64,000 nucleotides of DNA, from contig JBBQFQ010000007.1 in assembly GCA_038322235.1 (NCBI GenBank), positions 80,290-144,289 of the forward strand. Direction: 5' to 3'. A program made the position numbers and the translations under genes. The notes under the pieces were generated by a model that did no database searches, was not told where the DNA came from, and saw only the letters and a program-made list of their open reading frames with translations. This DNA comes from SZAS-18 sp038322235. Lineage in GTDB: Bacteria > Verrucomicrobiota > Verrucomicrobiia > Chthoniobacterales > SZAS-18. Below, piece after piece: positions 51,294 through 60,457 of this stretch. Within the stretch, counting starts at the first letter, position 1. Every line of letters begins with the position of its first letter.

Positions 51294-51914
51294 TTACTCC
51301 ACGAGATACGGATTCGTCGTCCGTTCGCGACCGATCGTGGTCGCGGGACCGTGCCCCGGAAGGACCCGCACGTCGTCCCCGAGCGGGAAGAGCTTTTCGC
51401 GGATGCCCCGGAGAAGGAGTTCGTGGTCGCCGAAGGGCAGATCGGTGCGTCCGATCGAGCCGGCGAAAATCGTGTCGCCCGCGAGGAGAACGCGATCCTC
51501 CGGGAGCAGAAAGCAGATGCTGCCGGGACAGTGACCGGGCACGAGGAGAAGCTGGAAGGCCACGCCGCCGAGTTCGATGCGCTCGCATTCGTCGATCAAC
51601 ACGCCGCCTGTGAGCGGCTCGAGGTCCAGATCGAGCCCCCACCGGCGGAAGGCGTCGCGATCGCGGAGGAACGGCTCGCCGTCGCGATGATACCAGACCG
51701 GGCAGGAGAACGCGCGCTCGACCGCGGCGGCCTCCTCGACGTGGTCAAGGTGAGCATGGGTGAGGAGCAGACCCTCCACGCGCCACTCGCGGCGCCGGGC
51801 CCAGTCGACGACCCCGGCAGGGGCATCGAGGAGCAGGCGGCCGCCGGATGGAGTCGGGATCGCGTAGGCATTCGTCTGGAAGGCACCGCCGGTGTGGACC
51901 TCGATTCGTAACAT
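51294..51914 (-). CDS. MBL-fold metallo-hydrolase (glyoxalase-II-like)
   Basis: A 206-residue protein with the binuclear-zinc motif THAHLDH and later ligands in PGHCPGS and GDTIFAGSIGRTD, in the same order as YcbL/glyoxalase-II-type hydrolases. It ends with VLPGHGPATTIGRERTTNPY, also typical. The ATG at 51914 (MLRIEVHTGG) was chosen. It probably hydrolyses a thioester or lactone; the substrate is unknown. It converges on the preceding membrane protein gene. Confidence 0.85.
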   Translation of the reverse strand: MLRIEVHTGGAFQTNAYAIPTPSGGRLLLDAPAGVVDWARRREWRVEGLLLTHAHLDHVEEAAAVERAFSCPVWYHRDGEPFLRDRDAFRRWGLDLDLEPLTGGVLIDECERIELGGVAFQLLLVPGHCPGSICFLLPEDRVLLAGDTIFAGSIGRTDLPFGDHELLLRGIREKLFPLGDDVRVLPGHGPATTIGRERTTNPYLVE

Positions 51915-52075
51915 CCGGCAATCTTGCGAATCGCGGGCCGGCTTCATGCGGAAATTGCGTCCGGCCGCTGGGAAACGCGTCATTCCCCCGATTCTGGGCG
52001 TCCGTTGCCCGAACGTGGAGCGATTTGCTTTGTCCAGAGATCGTGACCGATTTAGATGTTTCCGTAACTTTGCCC

Positions 52076-54301
52076 ATGAAGAACCTGTTTGCCCGGCCCC
52101 TGCTGCGGCCCTTCGTCTTCGGCGCCGCCTTGGCGTGCTCGCTCGCGTTTTCCGCCCCGCACGCCGTGGAGGCGGAGACGGAACCAGGGCAGATTGCCGT
52201 GGCCGTGGGCAAGTTGCTCGAACAAGGCCACTACAGCCGGCATGCCCTGGATGCCGGCGTTTCGGCGCAGCTCCTGAAGACCTACACGGAGACGCTGGAC
52301 TACAACCATCTGTTCTTCACGCAGCGGGACATCGCCGATTTTGAAAAGCGCTACTCCGCGATCCTGTGTGACGAGCTGATGCTGGGGAATCTTCAGCCGG
52401 CGAACGCGATCTACGACGTCTACAAGAAACGCGTCACCGAGCGGATCGTCCGGGTGAAGGAGCTGCTGAAGAAGCAGAAATTTGATTTCGCGAGCACTCG
52501 CACGACGGATGTGAACCGTTCGAAGGCCGCCTGGCCGGCGGACGAAGGGGAGGCAGACGTGCTGTGGTCCAACCGTCTCGAGGGCGAACTCCTCGCGGAG
52601 AGCCTCAATGACAAGGCGACGGAAACTCCGATCCAAGTGGTTTCCCGGCGCTACGAGCGGCTCCTGCGCTCGCTCAACGAGCAGGGCCGCGACGACGTGA
52701 TGAAGTTCTTCCTGAACTCGCTTGCTCTCACCTACGACCCGCACTCGGAATACCTGAGTCCGTCGGAGATGGAGAACTTCAACATCAATATGCGCCTGTC
52801 CCTCGTGGGAATCGGCGCGTTGCTGCGCTCCGAGGACGGCTACGCGAAGATCAGCGAACTCATCACCGGCGGCCCGGCCCAGATGGACGGTCAGCTAAAG
52901 GTGAATGACCGCATCACGGCGGTGGCCCAGGGCAAGGACGCGAAGTTCGTCGATACGATCGACATGCGGCTCGACAAGGTCGTGGAAATGATCCGCGGCA
53001 AGAAGAACAGCGTGGTGCGCCTGCAGGTGCTGCCGGCCGACGGCAAAGCGCGCAAGGTGATCGACATCGTGCGCGACGAGGTGAAGCTCACCGAGCAGGC
53101 CGCCAAAGCGGAGATCATTGACGTGAAGGGTCCGGACGGCGAGCCGCAGAAGCTCGGATTCCTCACCCTGCCGTCTTTCTACGCGGACATGGGGAAGACC
53201 TCCCGGGACAAGGACGCAAAGAGCACGACCAAGGACGTCAAGGCGCTCCTCGCCCGCATGCAGCGCGAGGGCATCTCCGGCCTCGTGATCGACCTGCGCC
53301 GGAACGGCGGCGGCTCGCTCGAGGAGGCGATCAATCTCACTGGTCTGTTCATCAAGCGCGGGCCGGTCGTCCAGAGTAAGGACGCGAACAAGCAGGTGCA
53401 GGTGATGAGCGATCGCGATGGCGGCTACGTGGGCTACTCCGGGCCTCTCGTCGTCCTCACGAGCCATTTGAGCGCGAGTGCCTCCGAGATTTTCGCCGCG
53501 GCGCTGCAAGACTACAATCGCGCGGTTATCGTGGGCGACAAGAACACCTTCGGCAAGGGCACGGTCCAAACCATGCTCGAGGTCGGCCGTTTCATGTCGC
53601 CGTTTGGTTTCAAAACGGCGGAAGCGGGTTCGCTCAAGCTGACGATCCAGAAGTTTTATCGCATCTCCGGTGGTTCGACCCAGCTGAAGGGTTGCGAGAG
53701 CGACGTCGTGCTTCCCTCGCCTTACTCTGCGCTCGACATCGGAGAGGCGGCGCTGAAGGGCCCGCTGGCGTACGACGAGGTGAAGCCGGCCGAGTTCGAG
53801 AAGTGGAGCGGACGTCCGTTCGATCTCGCCGAGTTGCGTTCCCGTTCCGCGACGCGCATCGCCTCGGATCTCGAGTTCAAGTTCCAGCTCGAGGACACGC
53901 AGCGCATGAAGGAGCGCATCGCGGCCAACTCGATCTCCCTCAACAAGGCGACCCGCCAAGCCGAGGTCGCGACCGAGAAGAAGCGGACCGAGGACCGCAA
54001 GCAGATGCGCATTGCCGCGAAGCGCGCCGAGCCGGTCGCTTACAAGCTCGCCCTCGAAGACGTCGAAAAGCCGACCCTCACGCTCGTGAAGGTGGACGAA
54101 GCCGAGAAAGCAAAGCTTCGCGCCTCCACTCGGCGCGCGGCCGATCCGGCCGCGGCATCGGCCGATCCGGAGGATTCCCTCGATGACGAAACGCCCCAGT
54201 CCGATGGGAAGTACGATCCCGTGAAGTTCGAGAGCCTGAACATCCTCGCGGACCTCATTGAGCAGCTCCGCCGTGGCTCGATCGCGCGGGCGCGGGAGTA
54301 A
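52076..54301 (+). CDS. Carboxy-terminal processing peptidase (Prc/Tsp, S41)
   Basis: A 741-residue periplasmic protease with a signal peptide (ALACSLAFSAPHAVEAE), a PDZ domain in the middle (IGALLRSEDGYAKISEL), and the S41 catalytic region: SASASE at 466-471, nucleophile probably Ser468, and Lys494 in NTFGKGTVQ. The long N-terminal helical region and Lys/Glu-rich C-terminal tail match E. coli Prc rather than CtpA. It degrades or trims periplasmic proteins and may adjust cell-wall hydrolases. The ATG at 52076 is the signal-peptide start; the frame opens far upstream. Confidence 0.93.
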   Translation: MKNLFARPLLRPFVFGAALACSLAFSAPHAVEAETEPGQIAVAVGKLLEQGHYSRHALDAGVSAQLLKTYTETLDYNHLFFTQRDIADFEKRYSAILCDELMLGNLQPANAIYDVYKKRVTERIVRVKELLKKQKFDFASTRTTDVNRSKAAWPADEGEADVLWSNRLEGELLAESLNDKATETPIQVVSRRYERLLRSLNEQGRDDVMKFFLNSLALTYDPHSEYLSPSEMENFNINMRLSLVGIGALLRSEDGYAKISELITGGPAQMDGQLKVNDRITAVAQGKDAKFVDTIDMRLDKVVEMIRGKKNSVVRLQVLPADGKARKVIDIVRDEVKLTEQAAKAEIIDVKGPDGEPQKLGFLTLPSFYADMGKTSRDKDAKSTTKDVKALLARMQREGISGLVIDLRRNGGGSLEEAINLTGLFIKRGPVVQSKDANKQVQVMSDRDGGYVGYSGPLVVLTSHLSASASEIFAAALQDYNRAVIVGDKNTFGKGTVQTMLEVGRFMSPFGFKTAEAGSLKLTIQKFYRISGGSTQLKGCESDVVLPSPYSALDIGEAALKGPLAYDEVKPAEFEKWSGRPFDLAELRSRSATRIASDLEFKFQLEDTQRMKERIAANSISLNKATRQAEVATEKKRTEDRKQMRIAAKRAEPVAYKLALEDVEKPTLTLVKVDEAEKAKLRASTRRAADPAAASADPEDSLDDETPQSDGKYDPVKFESLNILADLIEQLRRGSIARARE

Positions 54302-54490
54302 CGGCGTCCTGCACCCCGTCTGACGGTCCGGCACGTCCGGCAGGTCCGTCCGTCCGCCGAGGTGGACGAGTGCCCGGCGCGAATGCGTCGTTCATTTTTC
54401 TTTGCGTTGGGGTCGAGTGTCCCCATCTTGGATCTCGTGCTGGCACCGGCTGCATTTGGTGTGGGCGCCCGGAACGGTTGTGGCTCCGGG

Positions 54491-56971
54491 ATGGGAATCT
54501 CGGCGCTTCACATCCCGGACCTCTGGCAGGCACGCGCCGTTGGCGCGCTGAAAGCCGGACGGGATGTCGTCGTCCACGCGCCCACCGGGGCCGGCAAGAC
54601 CTTCATCTTCGAACAGCTCTACGGCACGCTCAAAGGCCAGGCGGTTTTCACCGTGCCCACGCGGGCTCTCGCCAACGACAAGCTCGCCGAATGGCGCGCC
54701 CGGGGCTGGGAAGTCGGCCTGTGCACCGGCGATGGGGTGGAGAATCCGCAGGCGCGGGTGATCGTCGCAACGCTCGAGACGCAGAAGGGTCGCTTCCTTC
54801 GCCGCGAAGGGCCCCGACTTCTCGTGGTCGATGAATACCAGATGCTTGGCGATGCGGCTCGCGGGGCCGACTACGAGCTCGCGCTGGCCCTCGCGCCGCG
54901 CTCGACCCAATTTCTGCTCCTGAGCGGCAGCGTGGCGAATCCGCAGGCCGTGGCGGAATGGCTGCGCCGCCTCGGACGGGACGTCGATGTCATCTCGACC
55001 TTCGAGCGTCCGATCCCGCTGGACGAGGCCGATCTCCAGCAACTCCCGGCGCCGCGGGGCGAGAAGAACATCCGCAGCTACTGGGGAAAATTCGTCGGGC
55101 GCGCCCTCTTCAATGATCTGGGTCCGGTGCTCGTTTTTGCCCCCCGCCGCCATGCGGCGGAGGAACTCGCCCGCGAGCTCGCTGGCGCGCTCCCGCCGAC
55201 CGATCTGCTGCCACTTTCCTCCGAACAGGCGGCACTGGCCGGTGAGACCCTGGCAAAACTACTCCGCCGGCGAATCGCGTTTCACCACAGCGGCTTGAGC
55301 TACGCGGTCCGCGCAGGCCTGATCGAGCCGCTGGCCAAGTCCGGCCAGTTGCGAGCGGTCGTGGCGACGAATGGCCTCGCGGCGGGCGTGAATTTTTCCA
55401 TGCGCTCGGTGCTCGTCACGGACACGCGCTATCACGTGCGCCATCTCGAGCGCCATCTCCTGCCGGAGGAGTTGCTCCAGATGTTCGGGCGAGCCGGACG
55501 ACGCGGGCTCGATGACGCGGGCTGGGTGCTCGTCGCTCCCGGGAAGCCGCGACTGGGCGATGCGCGTCCGCGTTCGCTGAAGCGCCCCCCGACGGTCGAC
55601 TGGCCGTCTTTGCTGGCCCTGATGCACGAAGCCGCGAAGCGCGGGGAGGATCCGCTCGCCGCGGCGGCGCAACTCACGCAGAGCCTCTTCAGCAACACTC
55701 CGGTCCGCCTTGGATTTGAACATTCCGTCGCCGATGAGCCGCGGGCCTGCGGCGTACGCATCGACGCCGAGCGCGCGCGGCTGGCGCGGCCGACCTCGGT
55801 GGAGATGCTGAATTCGCGCGGGGAATGGGAGCCCGCGACGGAAGAGACCGAGGTGCCGCTCCTCAACGCGCGCCTGCTCGAACAGCGCCCGCCTAATGGC
55901 GTCCCGCATCCCGTGCGCATTCACCCGGCGATCCGCGATGCGGCCTTCTGGAAGGCGCGCGGGTTCGGCCGCGGCTCGCTCTGCCGGCTGCGCGATCCGC
56001 TCTACTACGGCCGGGAGTTCGCGCTGGCGACCCGCCACCCGGGTGGTGACGTGCGCTTGGCGCCTTCGCTGCGAGCCGTCTTCCGCACGGCCAAGGAGGC
56101 ACCCACGCTGCCCCGCGATGGTCGTATGCCGGAGGAGGTCATCGATGACTGGATCCGCCCTCATGTCGGCGCCTTGACGGGCGGCGGAACGTTCCTCGGC
56201 ATCGTCGAGCGGGCGAACGTGCTGTACGTTCAGGCGGATCTCTCGGCGTCCCCGGTGAAAACGCGGGTGGATTCCCACGGCGTGGCGCTCGTCGATCCGC
56301 CGCTGCGGAAGAATCATCCCGCGCCATGCCTCGGCTGTGTCCAGCGCCCGACCTGCGAGGCCGCGGACGCCGGCATGAACCCGGCCCTCGCCTGGCGGAA
56401 GCTGGGCTTGATCGGGCCCGAGGGCACTCCCACCCGACGGGGCGTCATCTTCAGCTTTTTCTATCACGGCGAGGGCCTGGCCGTGGCGGCGGCCTTGGAG
56501 GATCCGACCTATCCCATCGACGACCTCATCTTCGACCTCGCCAATCTCCGTGCCGGGCACCGATTTGTGGGCGAGGGCGAGAACGCCTCGGGCGGGCGGT
56601 TGGGCTGGCACTGCGCGCGAGTTTACGAGCGGATGGATCACCCGGGATACCTGGACTCGGGCGTGCCGTCCGACTACGGCGACGGCGCCAGTGACGTGGT
56701 CCGCACGCTGCAGCGAGAGCCGGCACGGCGCGGTGAGTTCACGAGTTCGCTTCTCCGGGCAGGCGATCTCGAGCGAGTCCTCATCGAATGGCGGAGTCTC
56801 GTGCGTCAGATCGCCGGTGCTCCGGACTGCGAGTGGGAGCGCTGGCGCGCGTTGCAGGCGAGGGCGCGCGAAATCACGGCCGGGGTGCGTCCGACGGGCG
56901 CCACGGCGTTTCCGGCGCTGCTTCCGGAGCAGCGCCGCGTCTGGGCGCATCGGGGCGGGTGGAATGCCTGA
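54491..56971 (+). CDS. SKI2-like DEAD/DEAH-box helicase
   Basis: An 826-residue superfamily 2 helicase. Walker A APTGAGKT (30-37), Walker B VVDEYQ (DEYQ at 114-117, where most have DEAD/DEAH/DExH), motif III LLLSGSVANP, motif IV/V FHHSGL and VATNGLAAGVN, and motif VI QMFGRAGRRG. A C-x2-C-x5-C stretch (CLGCVQRPTC) in the second half may bind metal. The frame opens at 54362, but those extra residues are unlike the family, and the ATG at 54491 (MGISALHIPD) fits. Substrate (RNA or DNA) is not clear. Confidence 0.88.
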   Translation: MGISALHIPDLWQARAVGALKAGRDVVVHAPTGAGKTFIFEQLYGTLKGQAVFTVPTRALANDKLAEWRARGWEVGLCTGDGVENPQARVIVATLETQKGRFLRREGPRLLVVDEYQMLGDAARGADYELALALAPRSTQFLLLSGSVANPQAVAEWLRRLGRDVDVISTFERPIPLDEADLQQLPAPRGEKNIRSYWGKFVGRALFNDLGPVLVFAPRRHAAEELARELAGALPPTDLLPLSSEQAALAGETLAKLLRRRIAFHHSGLSYAVRAGLIEPLAKSGQLRAVVATNGLAAGVNFSMRSVLVTDTRYHVRHLERHLLPEELLQMFGRAGRRGLDDAGWVLVAPGKPRLGDARPRSLKRPPTVDWPSLLALMHEAAKRGEDPLAAAAQLTQSLFSNTPVRLGFEHSVADEPRACGVRIDAERARLARPTSVEMLNSRGEWEPATEETEVPLLNARLLEQRPPNGVPHPVRIHPAIRDAAFWKARGFGRGSLCRLRDPLYYGREFALATRHPGGDVRLAPSLRAVFRTAKEAPTLPRDGRMPEEVIDDWIRPHVGALTGGGTFLGIVERANVLYVQADLSASPVKTRVDSHGVALVDPPLRKNHPAPCLGCVQRPTCEAADAGMNPALAWRKLGLIGPEGTPTRRGVIFSFFYHGEGLAVAAALEDPTYPIDDLIFDLANLRAGHRFVGEGENASGGRLGWHCARVYERMDHPGYLDSGVPSDYGDGASDVVRTLQREPARRGEFTSSLLRAGDLERVLIEWRSLVRQIAGAPDCEWERWRALQARAREITAGVRPTGATAFPALLPEQRRVWAHRGGWNA

Positions 56972-57026
56972 CCGGTCGCGACCGGATCATCTGGATTGAG
57001 CGGGTCTTTCGGGCTACATCGCACCC

Positions 57027-57662
57027 ATGCCCGCTCATCCGTCGAACGTCACGGTCGTCGATCATCCGCTCGTCCAGGCGAAGCTCACCGTCCTGCGCGC
57101 GGTGGAAACGCCGGTGGCGGATTTTCGGCGCCTCCTCCGCGAGATCGCGGCACTGCTCGCCTACGCGGTGACGGCGGACATGGCGACGATCCCGCATGAG
57201 GTGCAGACACCGCTCGCTCCCATCATCGGAAAGAAAATGGCCCGCCAGATCATCCTCGTGCCGATCCTGCGCGCCGGACTCGGTCTGCTCGAAGGCATGC
57301 TGCATCTATTCCCGCGCGCCACGGTCGGACACATCGGGATGTACCGCGACGAAGCGACGCTCCTGCCGCAGAGCTACTATGCGAAGACGCCACCCGGCCT
57401 GGAGGAAGCCGAGGTGATCCTGATCGATCCGATGCTTGCGACCGGCCAGAGCGCGGCGGCCGCGGTCACGGAGTTGAAGGGACGGGGCGCCACGCGCATC
57501 CGGCTGCTTTGTCTCGTCTCGGCCCCCGCTGGCGTCACGGTGATGCAGACCCGGCATCCGGACGTTCCCATCTTCACCGCGGCGATCGATGAGGGTCTGA
57601 ACGATCGCGCCTACATCGTTCCGGGCCTGGGTGACGCCGGCGACCGCTATTTCGGCACGTGA
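57027..57662 (+). CDS. upp: Uracil phosphoribosyltransferase
   Basis: A 211-residue UPRTase converting uracil and PRPP to UMP in pyrimidine salvage. Landmarks: VVDHPLVQAKLTVLR near the start, VPILRAGLGLLEGML, the PRPP loop DPMLATGQSAAAA, and the C-terminal DEGLNDRAYIVPGLGDAGDRYFGT, which is the uracil-binding end. The stop codon overlaps the GTG start of the next gene (GTGA at 57659), so the two are co-translated. Confidence 0.95.
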   Translation: MPAHPSNVTVVDHPLVQAKLTVLRAVETPVADFRRLLREIAALLAYAVTADMATIPHEVQTPLAPIIGKKMARQIILVPILRAGLGLLEGMLHLFPRATVGHIGMYRDEATLLPQSYYAKTPPGLEEAEVILIDPMLATGQSAAAAVTELKGRGATRIRLLCLVSAPAGVTVMQTRHPDVPIFTAAIDEGLNDRAYIVPGLGDAGDRYFGT

Positions 57663-58546
57663 CCGACGCCGCCCTCGCTGCGAGCCACGCGCATTGCCAC
57701 GCGGTGACGGGGCATCACGCGAAGAGTTTCTTTTTCAGTTCCTTCGCCCTTCCGCAGGAAAAAAAACGGGCGGCCTACGCGGTCTACGCGTTCTGCCGCT
57801 ACGCCGATGACCTGGTCGATCGCGCGCCGTCGAAGGATGGGCTCGAGGCGATCCTCGCGCGGCTGGGGACCGATTTCGACGCGATGCTCGCCGGAGCGCG
57901 CGAGGATCTACCGTTTGCGCCCGCGTTCGCCTGGGCCGTGCGCCGCTTCGGGATCGAGAAACAGCATTTTCTCGATCTGATTCGCGGCGTCGGGATGGAC
58001 CTCGGCCCCGTAAACATCGCGGACTGGCCCGCGCTCCGGGAGTATTGCTATTACGTCGCTTCAGTCGTGGGACTGATGATGGCGCGCATCTTCGAGCTCC
58101 GCGATGAGGCAGGCCGCGAGCGCGCCATCGACCTCGGGATCGCGATGCAGCTCACGAATATCTGCCGCGACGTGGGGGAGGACTGGCGGAACGGCGGCCG
58201 GGTCTATCTCCCGGCCACGGAACTTGCGGAGTACGGGGTCGACCTGGCGGGCGAGATGGAGCATCCGGCGGCACCCAGCGAAGCGTTCGTGCGCCTCATG
58301 AAATTTCAACTCTCGCGCGCGCGGGAATACTATCAGAGCAGCGAGGCCGGGATTCCTCTCCTCGCGAACGACGGCTCGCAATTTACCGTTTGGCTCATGC
58401 GCACGGTCTACGCCGGGATCATTCCCGAGATCGAACGGGGGGGATATCGCGTACTCGACCGGCGCGCTTCCACCACGCTGCTCCGGAAGCTCGGACTCGC
58501 GTGGCAGGCCCGGCGGGCGCACCGGACGCAGCTCCGCGCGAAATGA
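57659..58546 (+). CDS. Phytoene/squalene synthase family protein
   Basis: A 295-residue isoprenoid synthase that condenses two prenyl diphosphates. Asp-rich motif 1 is YADDLVD (Asp50, Asp51, Asp54) and motif 2 is NICRDVGEDW. The start is GTG at 57659, overlapping upp, and the ATG of the next gene overlaps its stop (58543). Which product is made (phytoene, dehydrosqualene or a hopanoid precursor) is not decided by sequence; no desaturase or cyclase gene is adjacent. Confidence 0.9.
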   Translation: MTDAALAASHAHCHAVTGHHAKSFFFSSFALPQEKKRAAYAVYAFCRYADDLVDRAPSKDGLEAILARLGTDFDAMLAGAREDLPFAPAFAWAVRRFGIEKQHFLDLIRGVGMDLGPVNIADWPALREYCYYVASVVGLMMARIFELRDEAGRERAIDLGIAMQLTNICRDVGEDWRNGGRVYLPATELAEYGVDLAGEMEHPAAPSEAFVRLMKFQLSRAREYYQSSEAGIPLLANDGSQFTVWLMRTVYAGIIPEIERGGYRVLDRRASTTLLRKLGLAWQARRAHRTQLRAK

Positions 58547-59286
58547 TTCCGGCGCGCAAATCCGCTCTCGCTGACGCGATCCTCGGCCGGCTCATCGTCC
58601 GGGGCCTGCGCGGGACATTTCACGCGTTCCTGGCGGATGGCCTGGAGCATCTGGCGACTCTCGATCCCACGCGTCCGATCGTCGGCTGTTGCAACCACAC
58701 GAATTGGTGGGACGGATTCGCGCTTCTCACGTTCACCCATCGGCGGCTGGGCGATCGCGAATTTCACCTCGCGATGGAAGAGAAGAATCTCCGGCGGTAT
58801 TTTTTCTTCACCTGGCTTGGGGTTTTCGGGCTGAATCTCGAGACGAAGACCGGAGCCATCGCCGGGCTCAGGTATGGCGCGCGGCTGCTGCAGGAGCGGG
58901 CCGCCCGGATCGCCTGGATTTTCGGTCAGGGCACGCTGACTTCACCGCATCTTCCCATCGGGGTGAAGGGCGGGGCGGGCTTTCTGGCGCGGCACTCGAA
59001 GGCGCAGATCCTTCCCGTCGTCCTGCGCTACGAATGGCTGCAGGAATCCCGGCCAACTGCCTTCCTGCGGGTCGGAGCGCCTCTCGCTGCGGAGACCACG
59101 CCCGAGGAACTGAGCGCTGCGATGAATAGGCTCCTCGCGGCGCTCGGCGAGACGATCGATCGCGCGGGCACCGCTGGCTTCACGACCGTGCTGCCTTCCC
59201 GCTGGTCGTTGAACAAACGCTGGGACTATCTCGTCCACCGCCTGAGGGGACGTCCGGCGGCGGCGTTTGACGCGGAAAATCGATAG
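58543..59286 (+). CDS. 1-acyl-glycerol-3-phosphate-type acyltransferase (PlsC-like)
   Basis: A 247-residue acyltransferase. The catalytic motif H-x4-D is NHTNWWD; the following FGQGTLTSP corresponds to the substrate-binding EG-x-R/FP region of PlsC. It starts inside the stop codon of the isoprenoid-synthase gene (ATGA at 58543), so it is translated with it. In several carotenoid and hopanoid loci such an acyltransferase acylates the final product, which is a reasonable inference here. Confidence 0.85.
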   Translation: MIPARKSALADAILGRLIVRGLRGTFHAFLADGLEHLATLDPTRPIVGCCNHTNWWDGFALLTFTHRRLGDREFHLAMEEKNLRRYFFFTWLGVFGLNLETKTGAIAGLRYGARLLQERAARIAWIFGQGTLTSPHLPIGVKGGAGFLARHSKAQILPVVLRYEWLQESRPTAFLRVGAPLAAETTPEELSAAMNRLLAALGETIDRAGTAGFTTVLPSRWSLNKRWDYLVHRLRGRPAAAFDAENR

Positions 59287-59303
59287 GCGCAACGGCCGGC
59301 TGA

Positions 59304-59666
59304 CTACACCCGCGCACCGTTGGGCGCGGTGAAGGTCTGGTCCACCACGTTACCGGTGTTGCGGGTCGCGGCGGGCTCGAAAATCAGGACCTCCGCCTCC
59401 TGATTCGCCATGGTGCGATGCTCGACGCCGCGCGGGACTACGCACATCTCTCCCGGCTGGAGATCGACGGCGCGATCGCGGAACTCGAGGCGCATCGTAC
59501 CCCGCCAGACGAGGAACAGTTCGTCCTCGTGTTCATGGTGATGCCACGGGAACTCGCCGGCGAACTTCACGAGTTTCACCTCCTGTCCGTTGAGTTCAGC
59601 GACCACTTTTGGCCGCCAGTGCTCGTGGATGAGGGAGAACTTTTCGGGAAGGGAAATTGCGCTCAT
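59304..59666 (-). CDS. Cupin domain protein
   Basis: A 120-residue single-domain cupin. The metal-binding motif 1 reads FPWHHHEHEDELFLV and motif 2 is PGEMCVVPRGVEHRTMA, giving the expected His/Glu/His ligands. Proteins of this length bind iron, nickel or zinc and often act as sugar-nucleotide or small-molecule enzymes or sensors. It converges with the acyltransferase gene and has no obvious operon partner. Confidence 0.88.
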   Translation of the reverse strand: MSAISLPEKFSLIHEHWRPKVVAELNGQEVKLVKFAGEFPWHHHEHEDELFLVWRGTMRLEFRDRAVDLQPGEMCVVPRGVEHRTMANQEAEVLIFEPAATRNTGNVVDQTFTAPNGARV

Positions 59667-59717
59667 GCTCCGGTCTTAGCACGGGCCTGCCGTCCCGCCC
59701 GCGAAACGTCCGTCAGC

Positions 59718-60449
59718 ATGACTCCCGAGTACCGCCCGCTTCTGCAGATCCAGCGCGATCTGCTGGCGCTGCCGCGCGGTCGGGCGCGGTTCGACGCGTA
59801 CACCGCGATCCTCCAGGCCGACCTCACCGACGTCCCCGTGCCCCTGACGATCTTTAATCCGATGGCCCGCGAGCACGTGGCGGGCGTCCTGGACGAGTTG
59901 CTCGCGATCGAGGCGGATGCGCTCGCCCGCGAAGCGCTGCGCGAGGCGGCTGAACGATTGCCGGCTCTGCCGGGAGCCCGGACGATGAGGGTGTCTCTCG
60001 TGGTGGCCGACGACGAGCGCGGTGGCTGGACGGATCGGTACCTCACGGATGCTCGCTACCGATTTCAGGACGCGGGGCCGGCGAAAGCCAACTGGATGCC
60101 GGCGCTCCTCTGGAGCAGCGAGCCCGTCTCGGCCGAAAAGGTGCGCGAGGTTGTCCTCGCGGCCGCGTGGCGCGGAGGATATCAGGCGGCGCGCGGCGTC
60201 CCGCAAACGCTGGCGCACGTACTTGTCCAGGAGGGCGGCGCGGCGCGTTTCGGGGGCGCCCGCGAACCCGGGCTCGAGGCCGGAGATCTCGCCTTCACGC
60301 AACAAGTGCTCGCCCCGCTTCGATCCGCGACCGACGCGCCGACAATGGTCGCCGCCTTCTATGGCGACGTGGCGGCTCGCTCCGTCGGCCATACTCCGCT
60401 CGGTTTGAGCGCCTGGGCGGGTCTGGCGCTCGCGATCGCGGAGGCGTAG
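59718..60449 (+). CDS. Hypothetical protein
   Basis: A 243-residue protein starting with ATG at 59718 (MTPEYRPLL). It has DVPVPLTIFNPMAREHV in the first third and VSLVVADDERGGWTDRY in the middle, and no signal peptide. No family I can name. It is divergent from the cupin gene (51 bp) and convergent with the sigma-factor gene (8 bp). Confidence 0.6.
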   Translation: MTPEYRPLLQIQRDLLALPRGRARFDAYTAILQADLTDVPVPLTIFNPMAREHVAGVLDELLAIEADALAREALREAAERLPALPGARTMRVSLVVADDERGGWTDRYLTDARYRFQDAGPAKANWMPALLWSSEPVSAEKVREVVLAAAWRGGYQAARGVPQTLAHVLVQEGGAARFGGAREPGLEAGDLAFTQQVLAPLRSATDAPTMVAAFYGDVAARSVGHTPLGLSAWAGLALAIAEA

Positions 60450-60457
60450 TGGCGAAG

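Noticed and set aside
54370..54490. A possible zinc-ribbon peptide (CPHLGSRAGTGCIWC) in another frame upstream of the helicase.
   Set aside because: Only two possible C/H pairs, no full family pattern, no independent start, and the frame ends in Arg/Gly-rich noise inside the helicase gene.
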